Source: Guillardia theta CCMP2712 | Lineage: Eukaryota; Cryptophyceae; Pyrenomonadales; Geminigeraceae | Reading direction: 5' to 3' | NCBI RefSeq assembly: GCF_000315625.1 | Contig: NW_005434628.1 | Location: 164,606-228,605 of the forward strand | DNA: 64,000 nucleotides | Shown here: positions 1-9,286 of the stretch, in pieces | Position numbering within the stretch: position 1 is the stretch's first letter | Layout of the letters: each line of letters opens with the position of its first letter | Position numbers and translations under genes: made by a program | The notes under the pieces: generated by a model | Database searches by the model: none | Told to the model about the DNA's origin: nothing | The model's input: the letters and a program-made list of their open reading frames with translations, nothing else

Positions 1-72
1 TCCCTCCTTCCTTCCTCCCTCCCTTCCTCCCCTCCCTCCCTTTCCTCCCTCCCTTCCTCCCTCCGTTCCTTG
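1..72. repeat. Polypyrimidine (TCCC/TTCC)n tract
   Basis: An almost pure C/T tract of CCCT and CCTT units. It lies just downstream of the last visible exon of the ABCD transporter and is therefore probably intronic. Confidence 0.8.
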
Positions 73-135
73 ACTTCCTCCCATCTTCCCCTCCTTTCCA
101 CTTGCTCTCTCGATTCGTATTCCTCCTCATCTCAC

Positions 136-3027
136 CGATGTACAGGCAGACGTTCTCAAGGAGGAAGCAGCAGGAACTTTCCCTGCATGGCCGTCATCGC
201 TGCGCGTGCCCACGTCTCATACCTGTCAGCACGCGCTCCCTCCTCTACCACCTCCACCACATCGTTCGGCAAGAGCTGGATGGCGTGCAGCAGGTCAAGG
301 ATGCGCCTGGAGGAAACGGGGGGAGTGAGAAGCTGGTTGAAAGCCCTTCCTCCCTACTTCGCGTATCCCCTGGCGTCTCCGATGTCGACCGACGCCTGGA
401 TCATGAGCGAAAAGCCCTGTTGTAGCGGGTCAACGGCTTTGCCGGCACTGACGAGCATCGGCAGACCTCGCACAGCGCCAGCGTGTTGAAGGATGCCTGG
501 CTGATGTTGGAGGCGAACGTCGAACTGTCGTCGCTCTGACATGTCAGAGTCAATGAGTCTTACAGGAATATCACCATCCTCCTCCAATCACCCCCCTCCC
601 TCTCCCCCCACACCATCCTTCATGTTCTCCTGCACCTGCTGCGTCCTCTTTCTCGTCCTCGTTCTTCTACCCTCTCTCCCCTCCCCTCCATCCTCCTCCT
701 CCTCGACCTGAATCCCGCTCACACTCCCGAAGGTCCAGAATGCTGAGCTTGCAAACACAGCAATGGCAATGATCAGGTAGTTGACGATGCTGCACCGGCA
801 CGTCAGTTGCATCCTGACATGAAACAGAACCTGCTTCACCTCCCAAAGTACATGAACATGTTCGACGACATGTTCAAAAACCTGAGAATACAACAGCAAT
901 CACCACTCAGCCGCATCCCCGCAAACTCCAAGTGCTATTCCTGTTCCTCTCAACCTCTCCTCTTAAAGCATCCACCACCACCACCACCACCACCACCTCC
1001 TCCTCCTCCTCCTCCTCCTCCTCCTCCTCCTCCTCCTCATCCTCGACCTCCTCCTCCTCCTCCTCCTCCCACTTGTTTTCTTTTCCATCTGCTACGCTCT
1101 CGCATCACTCTTCTCACCAGTGTCTTGACGCAACTTTCAGCTGCACATTGTAGACATCCACGAGATTGTTGTGAGTGATTTCTCTCAGGAAGTCAACGCC
1201 CTTCGACATGCTGATCTCTTGCGCCTGAACGCGATCCTGAGCCTCGACCAACAAGGAACGGAGAAGCGAACAAGAGGTGGGGGAGGAGGCATGAAGGGGA
1301 GAGGAAGAGGAAGAGGAAGAGGAAGAGGAAGAGGAAGAGGAAGAGGAAGAGGAAGAGGAAGAGGAAGAGGAAGAGGAAGAGGAAGAGGAAGGAAATGAGG
1401 AAAGAAAAGCAAAGGAAAGGGAAAGGGAAAGGATCACACCATATCCACAGTCCACTTGTGAGTCAAACGGAAATCTCCTTCCAACCTTAATGGAAACATA
1501 TCAGACCGCCATCACAACTCTTGCTTTAGATGCTCATCATTCTTCGCTACTAGTACCTCACTCTGCTCTCCTGTCCTCCTTGTTTCTCCCCTGACTCTCC
1601 CCTGTAATTCGCTCCATCCTCCTCCCCTCTCTCCTCGTTACTGCTACACTCCTTCCCCATCCTCCATCCTCCCCTCCTCTCCCCTCCTCTCCCCTCTCCT
1701 CTCCTCTCCTCTCCTCTCCTCTCCTCTCCTCTCTCCTCTCCTTCCTTCCTGCATTTCCTCGCCTCTCACTACCGTTTCTCCCTCTCTCTTCCCTTCTTGC
1801 CGTTCACCGCCAATCTCCTTACCTCTGGTGTTGTGCGACTCTCTTCTCAACCGAACGCGCCAGCAGGTGGTTGATCAACAAGCCGCTAAGGAAGAAACCA
1901 GAGATCGCAACCGGCGCCACCCAGCCAACAGCCCTGACAGAGTACACGGATCATGAACTTTCATACGTGACCACTCTCCTGCTTCTCATCGACTACGATC
2001 CAAGAATCTTTACATCATCATTTCCATGTATCTTGATCAACCTGAGCGAGAGGATCACGTAGACAGCGATGGAGACAGGAGCTGTGATGATCTATAAAGT
2101 GTGCATTAAATGCCGGACCTCAAACACATGCAACAGCAAACCTGGAGGACGATGCGAGAAATGGTGTCGCAGAGGAGTTTGGCATCGTTGACCAACCTCT
2201 GGTCGATGTTGTCCAACTTCTCGACAAGACCATCAGGCAAACCCAGCGAGTGTTTCCTTGAGCAGTCAACAAGCTTGGAGAGGATTCGCTTCCTCCCATC
2301 AAAGTACATCCGTTGCAATTGACTTGTCAATTCCAATCTCCACCTTGCAGCAAGGATCTCTATCGATCTCATGTCAGATTCCTCTGGCAGGCAAACAAGG
2401 TGTGAATGTGATGCCTGCGAGAAACTTTGCAGTCGAGTCCAGTAGGACTGTTATACTGTAGCAGACCAACGCTTTCACACAATTCGTTGCGAATGCTGCC
2501 AGGTCCTTGGCCAGCAAAGTCTGTGGGGTGCGTGAATATCCTCTGACCATGGCGATACGCACAGAGACAACCTTGTAGAACGCCCCGAGGATGGAGCCCG
2601 CCGTCGAAGCAACCAGAGCCACCTACAAACCACCATCACTGCCATCAAGAGGAAGCGATCGCGTTACCTTGGCCAGGCACACGCTTGTGATCACACAGAA
2701 GTAGAAGGTGCTTGATGGAGATTTCCGGATGGTTGAGAGAACAAGTGTCCAAGTGCTGCGCGAATGCAACAATCTGAAGCATGCTGAGGAGGAGGAGCCC
2801 TTTCAGAGCACGTAACTTCACCTTCCGTCCTCGCTGACATTAGCACTGGCATCGCAAGTGTGACCCCCCCGGACTTCTTGCGGATCGTCTTCTTGCCTGC
2901 AGCAGCGTCCAGCCGCAAGTCAGACAAGGATGCCCTGCTCCTGCCTTGAGGGCTCGCACAACCCCATCCAACACATGCAACCCTCTTCCTCGTACCTCAG
3001 CAGTGCCTCCTTTACATCCCCTGCCAT
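136..3027 (-). CDS. ABCD-family (ALDP-like) half ABC transporter, 3' end outside window
   Basis: Multi-exon gene for the membrane half of a subfamily-D ABC transporter. The family moves acyl-CoAs or fatty acids, usually into peroxisomes. The family signature WRLELTSQLQRMYF followed by LDNIDQRLVNDAKLLCDTI is at about 2150-2345. It is preceded by KDLAAFATNC and further membrane stretches at 2374-2622, and followed by AVGWVAPVAISGFF (about 1870-1945) and NYLIIAIAVFASSAFW (about 730-790). The exon ending GDARGYAK joins in frame across an intron (307-357) to RILDLLHAIQLLPND (223-306), and the next exon is 136-182. The nucleotide-binding domain must lie beyond base 1. The start at 3027 (MAGDVKEALL) is inferred: an intron follows, and the phases then hold up to the first membrane segment. 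Intron 2360-2414 reads best as GC-AG. The family assignment is firm and the N-terminus is not. Confidence 0.8.
968..1069. repeat. (CCA)n then (CCT)n microsatellite
   Basis: About eight CCA triplets run into a long CCT run. The tract sits in an intron of the ABCD gene, and the Pro or Ser runs it encodes in other frames are not real proteins. Confidence 0.85.
1297..1391. repeat. (GGAAGA)n hexanucleotide repeat
   Basis: Roughly 15 nearly perfect GGAAGA units inside an intron of the ABCD gene. They produce artificial Arg-Gly or Ser ORFs on both strands. Confidence 0.9.
1672..1740. repeat. (CTCCT)n pentanucleotide tract
   Basis: Tandem CTCCT and CCCTCCT units in an intron of the ABCD gene. Confidence 0.85.
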
Positions 3028-3049
3028 GGATCCTATCAAAACAAGAGGT

Positions 3050-3290
3050 CTCTTTCGGCCCGGACGATCATGGTGCGAGTGCCCAAAGCCCACGATCGCC
3101 GGCCCGGCCGGGCCGGGTCACCGGATCACTGAGAGTCACTGCCGGGCCCCGGCGGCGGCCCGGCCGATCCGATCAAACTCCCCTGGCCCTAGTACTGCGG
3201 CCGCCCTGGCATGATCGTCTGAGTGCGGGCCGCGGCGGCGGCGGCCGGGCCGGCCGTTGGGCCTCAGTCAGATTTCCTGGAACACGGTGA
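3050..3290. promoter_or_regulatory. GC-rich island 5' of the ABCD gene
   Basis: A strongly GC- and CpG-rich block of CCGGCC, GGGCC, CGGCGG and GATC words with GTCACTG/CACTGAG-like words and an AGTACTG. It starts about 25 bp upstream of the proposed ABCD start and ends about 150 bp beyond the stop of the next gene. Open frames across it look random. Similar islands lie near 6.2-6.9, 29.9, 44.6, 45.4 and 52.5 kb. A promoter role is inferred from position only. Confidence 0.45.
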
Positions 3291-3440
3291 ATTCTACATG
3301 TTTTCTCAAACTTGAAATTTGGTTGACCATACTTTCATTTTGAACTTCGGAACGTGTTGAGGGGAATGTAACAATATTTAGCCGCAAAGAGAAGCAAACA
3401 CGCATGCCTAACTAGTAACAAGTGAGACTGAGAGTACAAG

Positions 3441-5912
3441 TTAGACTGTTGGTGATGATGGTTGTGTGGTATAGCCCGCGGCAACATGATACTGAAATCT
3501 CATGATTATGATCCCTGAGCCACCTGAGCCACCTGAGCTGCTCGACTGGCAGACCATCCCACCTCCTCCTCCTCCTGTACCAGCGATTCCATCTCCACTG
3601 TCACCTGATCCTCCTCCTCCAATCCCCCCGCTTCCTGCTGGTCCGCAGGCACCAGGGGTACGACCACCACCACCACCTCCTCCTCCTCCTCCTCCTCCTC
3701 CTGCATAAAAGTTGCCATCCAACCACTCCATTCCAGCCCCCCCATCTCCACCTGTGATATTTCCAACGCCACCGACCGTACTTGCACCGCCACCGCCACC
3801 TCCTCCACTCGATTTCTCTCCAGAACCACCGTTGCTACCATAGTATATGACAGAAGCAGATGTCTTTGAGCCTGATACGCCCTTGGTTGCTGTCCCACCT
3901 ACATTCGCACCATAACAGCCATTCCCACCTCCTCCTGACCCACCATCTGCTCCTATTTGACTGCTGCAATATCCACCCCTCCCCCCTCCATATGCGATTT
4001 CGGTGACTTTACCTCCGCTTATCCCGCTGTCCTGTCCGTCCTGTGAGCTTGGTCCACCCTTGCCCACGTAAAACGTGTAGTTCACACCAGCTTCAAGAAG
4101 GATTTTGCCCATTCCAAACCCACCGGCCCCACCACCACCTCCTCCTTCAACTCCCGTGTATGTTCCCCCACCACCTCCACCACCAGCAACTATGAGAATA
4201 TCAACTTCCGTACTCTGCCAAAACGTAACTGTGTAGATCGAATTATTCTCAGAGCCGATGTAATTGAACTTGAATTGAATCTGTTGTGTAGATGTTTCAA
4301 AGGTAGGAGTAATTGATGGAAAGATTGTCACATTGAAATCTCCTTTCACACAAACCGTATCGCTCATGTTCGTACACGCTACTGACTCCAACGTTCCAGC
4401 GGAGCACGTCGAGCAGTTTGTGCATACTGTATCGCTGTTGCTGCTGCAGGTGCTGCTGGCGTACTGGCCGCTCGGGCACGTCGAGCAGTTTGAGCATACT
4501 GTATCGCTGTTGCTGCTGCAGGCGCTGCTGGCGTACTGGCCGCTCGGGCATGTCGAGCAGTTTGAGCATACTGTATCGCTGTTGCTGCTGCAGGCGCTGC
4601 TGATGTACTGGCCGCTCGAGCATGTCGAGCAGTCTGAGCATACTGTATCGCTGTTGCTGCTGCAGGCGCTGCTGATGTACTGGCCGCTCGAGCATGTCGA
4701 GCAGTTTGTGCATACTGTATCGCTGTTGCTGCTGCAGGCGCTGCTGATGTACTTGTCGCTCGAGCATGTCGAGCAGTTTGAGCATACTGTATCGCTGTTG
4801 CTGCTGCAGGTGCTGCTGATGTACTGGCCGCTCGGGCATGTCGAGCAGTTTGAGCATACTGTATCGCTGTTGCTGCTGCAGGCGCTGCTGATGTACTGGC
4901 CGCTCGGGCATGTCGAGCAGTTTGAGCATACTATACCGCTGTTGCTGCTGCAGGTGCTGCTGGCGTGCTTGCCGCTCGGGCATGTCGAGCAGTTTGAGCA
5001 TACCGGGTTGCTCCAAGTTGCTATGTATACATTGATGCTGTATGCATGGCCAACAACATTGTATGTGGGACCGGAATTCCAATAAAACCCGGTTCCCATA
5101 GTGTTGCCTTTTTCATACCGCAAAATTTGATCTGTATAGATTGCAGTTGAGTTCGTTGATATGTAGGCTGCCAAGGAACTGTTGTCATCATAGTATGTGG
5201 AATAGTCGATCCCCCCAGATGAGGACCAATCTGCATTGATGAAGAAGTAATACATGACAAAGAGCAGCTGGTTCTGCTTGTTGTAATACAGCCTTTCCTC
5301 CCACTGTGACAAGACAGAACCAGTGTCTTGGAGCAAGGTTCGACTGTACGTCCATGACAAAGAGCATCCTATGCTCAAGTATTCGTTGTCTGGGCAGGTA
5401 CATGGCGAGCATACCGAGTCACTTGTACCGCTACATCCCCCAGTCTTGTAATGCCCACTAGGGCAGGATGAGCATACCGAGCATACCGTATCATGCGTAC
5501 CGCTGCATCCCCCAGTCTTGTAATACCCACTAGGACAGATCGAGCATGTCGAGCATACCGAGTCGCTCGTGTTGCTGCATCCCCCGCTCCTGTACTTCCC
5601 GCTGGGACAGGTCGAGCATGTTGAGCATACCGTATCACTCGTACTGATACATCCTCCAGTCTTGTACTTCCCACTAGAACAAGTAGCGCATTTCAGGCAA
5701 GAATGGCTTGAAGAATCCCAGTAATAGTTGGAGTTGCAGTCACAGCCCGTGAAATGTCCTGGGTTGAGGGACTGACAAGAAACTTGATAGGAGTTCGGAT
5801 CAACGCAAGACTGACAAGAAGACTCAGAGCTGCAAGCCTGTGAGATGGAGGTATCGCACTCCATCCCATAATCATACAGCAACACCAACATACATGCCTG
5901 CACCCACCGCAT
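3441..5912 (-). CDS. Secreted TNFR-type Cys-repeat protein with Gly-rich domain
   Basis: One uninterrupted 823-aa frame, unusual in this intron-rich window. MRWVQACMLVLLYDYGMECD at the N-terminus looks like a signal peptide. Four to five CSxCPSGxYKTGGC-type units follow (residues about 75-170), then a unique Trp/Tyr-rich insert of about 135 residues (about 170-305), then nine CSNCSTCPSGQYISSACSSN-type units of 24 aa. The C-terminal third begins with VDILIVAGGGGGGG and is rich in Gly, resembling the glycine-rich domain seen in many large algal and protist surface proteins. I see no C-terminal membrane anchor. The repeats resemble TNF-receptor/GCC2-GCC3 Cys-rich modules, so a cell-surface or extracellular structural or binding role is likely. 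The function is unknown. GC-rich islands lie on both sides of the gene. Confidence 0.85.
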   Translation of the reverse strand: MRWVQACMLVLLYDYGMECDTSISQACSSESSCQSCVDPNSYQVSCQSLNPGHFTGCDCNSNYYWDSSSHSCLKCATCSSGKYKTGGCISTSDTVCSTCSTCPSGKYRSGGCSNTSDSVCSTCSICPSGYYKTGGCSGTHDTVCSVCSSCPSGHYKTGGCSGTSDSVCSPCTCPDNEYLSIGCSLSWTYSRTLLQDTGSVLSQWEERLYYNKQNQLLFVMYYFFINADWSSSGGIDYSTYYDDNSSLAAYISTNSTAIYTDQILRYEKGNTMGTGFYWNSGPTYNVVGHAYSINVYIATWSNPVCSNCSTCPSGKHASSTCSSNSGIVCSNCSTCPSGQYISSACSSNSDTVCSNCSTCPSGQYISSTCSSNSDTVCSNCSTCSSDKYISSACSSNSDTVCTNCSTCSSGQYISSACSSNSDTVCSDCSTCSSGQYISSACSSNSDTVCSNCSTCPSGQYASSACSSNSDTVCSNCSTCPSGQYASSTCSSNSDTVCTNCSTCSAGTLESVACTNMSDTVCVKGDFNVTIFPSITPTFETSTQQIQFKFNYIGSENNSIYTVTFWQSTEVDILIVAGGGGGGGTYTGVEGGGGGGAGGFGMGKILLEAGVNYTFYVGKGGPSSQDGQDSGISGGKVTEIAYGGGRGGYCSSQIGADGGSGGGGNGCYGANVGGTATKGVSGSKTSASVIYYGSNGGSGEKSSGGGGGGGASTVGGVGNITGGDGGAGMEWLDGNFYAGGGGGGGGGGGGGRTPGACGPAGSGGIGGGGSGDSGDGIAGTGGGGGGMVCQSSSSGGSGGSGIIIMRFQYHVAAGYTTQPSSPTV
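4407..5005. repeat. 72-bp tandem repeat, about eight copies, coding
   Basis: Units of exactly 72 bp repeat from about 4407 to 5005 with a few base changes each. They encode the 24-residue Cys repeats of the minus-strand gene. Because the unit is a multiple of three and lacks stops, two other frames (one on each strand) also stay open for about 250 codons. Those are by-products. Confidence 0.95.
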
Positions 5913-6229
5913 TATGTGATGTGCTGCCTTTCTTCGGTTTGGCTGTCTTCAAATATATGCCGATTAAAATTTCAAGAAAACACTAAAAATAATTGATAAT
6001 TTCACATATTCGGGTAAAAATTTGGGGTAAGCTTGATGCAGCTGGCCAGTGGTGTGAAATGCAGTACTCTCAGGGCCTACCCACCGTGGCTTCCCCCTTC
6101 CCCGAGCATCGGATTACTACCAGTTGGTGCTCAGTGCTAGTGTGTTTGAGGGGTGGGTAGTCTTAAAACCAGTATCAACTTATGCCGTTCACTTTTGCAA
6201 CTCAGCGCCCCGAAGTTAAGTTTGAGTCG

Positions 6230-6860
6230 GGTCTTAGGATCAGTCCTGAGTCAGCAGACGGTGCGCCGCGGCGCGGCCCGTCGCCGATTAGTGACCGGTC
6301 GGTGTTCGGCTCCGGGAGTCACGGGCCGCCGCCCGGCCGGGCCCGCGAGGGCCGGGCCCGTCCGCCGCCGATCCGAGTCACCCCGCGACTCCGTAGTACT
6401 GAGTCTAACTTCAAGTCAAGTTGTTGAACCATTGAACCGTGACGTGACTAGGCTGCCAGTGTCGGAGCCAGTGAGCCCGGCAGGTACGGTCCGACGGTCC
6501 GATCAGGCTGGGGGCCTCCGAGTCGGGCCGGGCAGCAACGCCGCGGCCGCGGACCCGGCCCGGGGCCGTACTGAACCTCAGACACTGAGTCACTGGGCCG
6601 TCATCACGACGTGAGTCACCGTCACGTCGGAACAAGTTCAAGGGTTAGGAATCTGTCACTCAGTGTGTGGTCCACGCATGCGTCCACTGTGAGCTCACGC
6701 TGGCCGCGAGGCCCCCGGCCCGCCGGGGCGGCCACGAGGGAGCCCCTCCGACCGCTGTGTGCGAGTCAGTCTGTGGCATGGCGGCACTGGCCTGCCCAGC
6801 CGTGATCGCGGCCGATCGGATGATCCTGTACACAGGAGTCCCCTGGCACTGCATTTCCCG
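6230..6860. promoter_or_regulatory. GC-rich island 5' of the Cys-repeat gene
   Basis: Two adjacent GC-rich blocks (about 6240-6400 and 6450-6860) share GAGTCAC, CACTGAGTC, GGCCCG, CGGTCCGA and AGTACTGAG words with the island at 3050-3290. They lie about 320 bp upstream of the start at 5912. Frames through them look random. A regulatory role is inferred from position. Confidence 0.4.
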
Positions 6861-7044
6861 GCGGCTTCCGCGAACTTTAGTTCGGAACTCGGGCATGATG
6901 TACCGTCTTGAGGCTATCATGCATTTACACCCACTTCAGTGTTCTACTGTTCATCGACTTCATCTAAAGATATTGGCATTTTGGCCCTGTTCTCAATCAG
7001 TGTATGTCCAGACCTCTGTATTTGACTTTACTAGTCTGAGATAC

Positions 7045-7464
7045 TCAAGCAAGCAGTCCGCCTGACATATCGTTCTGGTGGGAGGCATAATGACGAAATT
7101 CACGCCCATGATTGTTGGAATTGCCGAAAGCAAGAGATTCCACGAGACTTCCTCTGTACCTGTTATGAGAGAGTGACGACAGTCATACACCACAGATCAG
7201 GATAAATAAGTCAATGCCAAGGATATTCCAAGAAAACAAAAACCGCAAAGAGAGATCGCATTGTGCAAAGAGACATTGTGAAATCAATTACCTTCCAGCT
7301 CCTGTCCCGATATCTAATGAGTGACCGTAGATGATCTTATTCAAGGTCTAAAAAACAAGAGATGCTTACAAACCATCACAAAATGGCATCAAATTTACCG
7401 ATTTCCCAAGTTTGGGATGAACAGCGTGCATTGGGTCTGTCTGAAATGGCCAAGAGGACCCCAT
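7045..7464 (-). CDS. Small conserved-looking protein, 78 aa
   Basis: Three exons (7399-7464, 7292-7347, 7045-7159) with clean GT-AG borders sum to 237 nt, i.e. 78 codons plus stop. Key stretches are MGSSWPFQTDPMHAVHPKLG, NKIIYGHSLDIGTGAG and FRHYASHQNDMSGGLLA. The matching phases and non-repetitive, well-mixed composition argue for a real gene. I cannot name a family. It has no signal peptide, membrane segment or Cys motif. An upstream in-frame Met (MQLNFLRF...) is an alternative start. Confidence 0.6.
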
Positions 7465-7593
7465 CCTGTAGCAAACAGCATTAATTTCCAAGAAGCGCAA
7501 GAAATTCAATTGCATCAAGCCAAAATGATAACCTCAATTTCCTTTCTCCTACACACTAAGAATGAAAATCCCTGTTGAAAATAGTGCACACCT

Positions 7594-7770
7594 TCATTTT
7601 CTAGTGCTATCCCGTGACCCCCTCCCCTCCTCCTTCCTCTTTCCGCCATTGCTTCCCTCATCCTCCCATACACGGCTCATCGTAATGATAGCCGCAGCAG
7701 CATCCTTGGAATGCCGAAGAGTCAACTTGGCATTGTCTTCTTGCAGGCCGTAACCGACAAAAACTGCTTC
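7594..7770 (-). other. Possible coding exon upstream of the 78-aa gene
   Basis: A minus-strand frame reading MTVFNEAVFVGYGLQEDNA then RHSKDAAAAIITMSR looks protein-like and could be a 5' exon of the 78-aa gene or of a separate gene. I could not find a splice that keeps the downstream frame, so it is left unassigned. Confidence 0.25.
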
Positions 7771-7859
7771 ATTGAAAACCGTCATGTAACGTCTGCAATC
7801 AAAGATATTGACTCTTCCAACGGCTGCAACAATATTTAAACAACGAATTCCCTGCAATG

Positions 7860-8620
7860 ATGAACTAAAAAAAAGGACCCCTCCTACCCCACTACCCCCA
7901 AGCAAAAATCCGACAACCCACCCTTTGTCTAGCCGTAATCTCCAGTCTTTTCCGTGGACCATATATCTCGAGATCGGAGGGAAACAGCGTTGTTGTCAGC
8001 AACCCACCCCCATCCACAAAGTACCCATTCATTCACAGCCCCTACCCCTTCCGTCCCTGCGATACCCACAGACTAGGGGTACATGGATGTGATGTACCCC
8101 TACCCACCCCAATGAGAGTTTTACAGCACACAGATTATAGAGACAGAAGATATACCGTCAGAAGAGTCTTTATTAAAACAAATATTTATTTCGTAAAACC
8201 TTTTTTTTCCGTATCCAGGCATGTTCAATATACTTTTTAGACATTTAAATATGTTTTTAACCCTTTTACCAAATAAATTAAAAAACGATTTGATGACGAC
8301 CCTGTCTCCTATCTATTTGATGTATGGTGGGGTCATCCAACAGCTAAAACCCTGTTTTTTGGTCCATAGCGTCCCATTGGATCCCTCCGGGCCCGCATCA
8401 GGTGTAACCTCCACCCTCGATATCCCCTACCCCCTCTTGGAGAAACAATTTTATTGATAACGTGGGGGGTACTTGTACTACCCTACCTCCATTTCAACCA
8501 AAAATTCTTGACCCACCCCAATGCAGGAAAAGAAGTTTTGCCTTATTGAGGACCCCTCTTTTACCATTGCTTAGTACCAGTAAGTCCCCACCTGCTGTCC
8601 AAAAACCACCCCACCCCCTT
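7860..8620. other. GTACCCC-rich intergenic segment
   Basis: A non-coding spacer between divergent genes. It holds many degenerate copies of GGGGTAC/GTACCCC and CCCACCCC words (for example near 8010-8115, 8320-8330, 8425-8520) in AT-leaning DNA. The same vocabulary recurs at 26.43-26.66 and 51.84-52.37 kb. It could be a promoter-related or a dispersed repeat sequence. Confidence 0.5.
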
Positions 8621-9286
8621 GGGTCGAACTCTTGCAATTCAATTACGAAAGAATGCAGAGCGAGAGAGCGGAGTGCGATGGCAGGGCGAAGCTGGAAAGA
8701 AGCGATGTCAGGGTTTATGAAAGACATGCATCATGATATGTCAGTCATCAGACGTATAGATTGAAAGAGGCAGAGGTGTATGATAAGGTCTATTGTGAGG
8801 AAGAGTCAAGATGGGCTCCACAGCGACCAATGCATCCTGAAGGAGAGAGGCAATTATGAGTTTTAGAAATACGAGCAAATTATGTTTATGATGTAGAGCA
8901 TGCATGCACATTAATATCTTTTGTGATTGGTTTTGTAGTGGTCAAAACTACTGTAATGTCGGGAAATGAGAATTGTTCCGTCCCATGAACTACAGATTTG
9001 TTGAACTGCGAAACACTAGTTTTTTCCAGGTTGAAGGTTATGTTGTTTTTATGAAAAGGACTGTAGACTTGAACGTTTCCTGCACGCAAAGAGAAAAGAG
9101 AAATATCGAACGTTTCTTGATTTTTCCTTCTTGTTTGATTTCTTAACTGAGTTCAACTTTGTGTGATTTCCTATCTGTGACAGTCGGACAGGATGGATTC
9201 GCTGAGCGGCTAAGCATGCTGCAATCTATGCACTATTCTGCGTCCAAGTAACTTGGAAGACTGCCCTCATTCTGGCCCCGATAAGC
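8621..9286. other. Intergenic, no gene seen
   Basis: Upstream region of the WWE/hydrolase gene. A 29-codon frame near 8680-8764 starting MAGRSWKEAMSGFMKDMHHD is noted but has no support. The rest is AT-leaning with no recognisable element. Confidence 0.4.

Noticed and set aside
4297-5085. Two further open frames of about 250 codons through the Cys-repeat array, one on each strand
   Set aside because: The 72-bp unit is a multiple of three without stops, so other frames stay open by necessity. They encode Leu/Gln-rich repeats with no other support.
6153-7065. Several Arg/Gly/Pro-rich frames in the GC-rich blocks
   Set aside because: High GC lengthens chance ORFs. All frames are equally open and none resembles a protein family.
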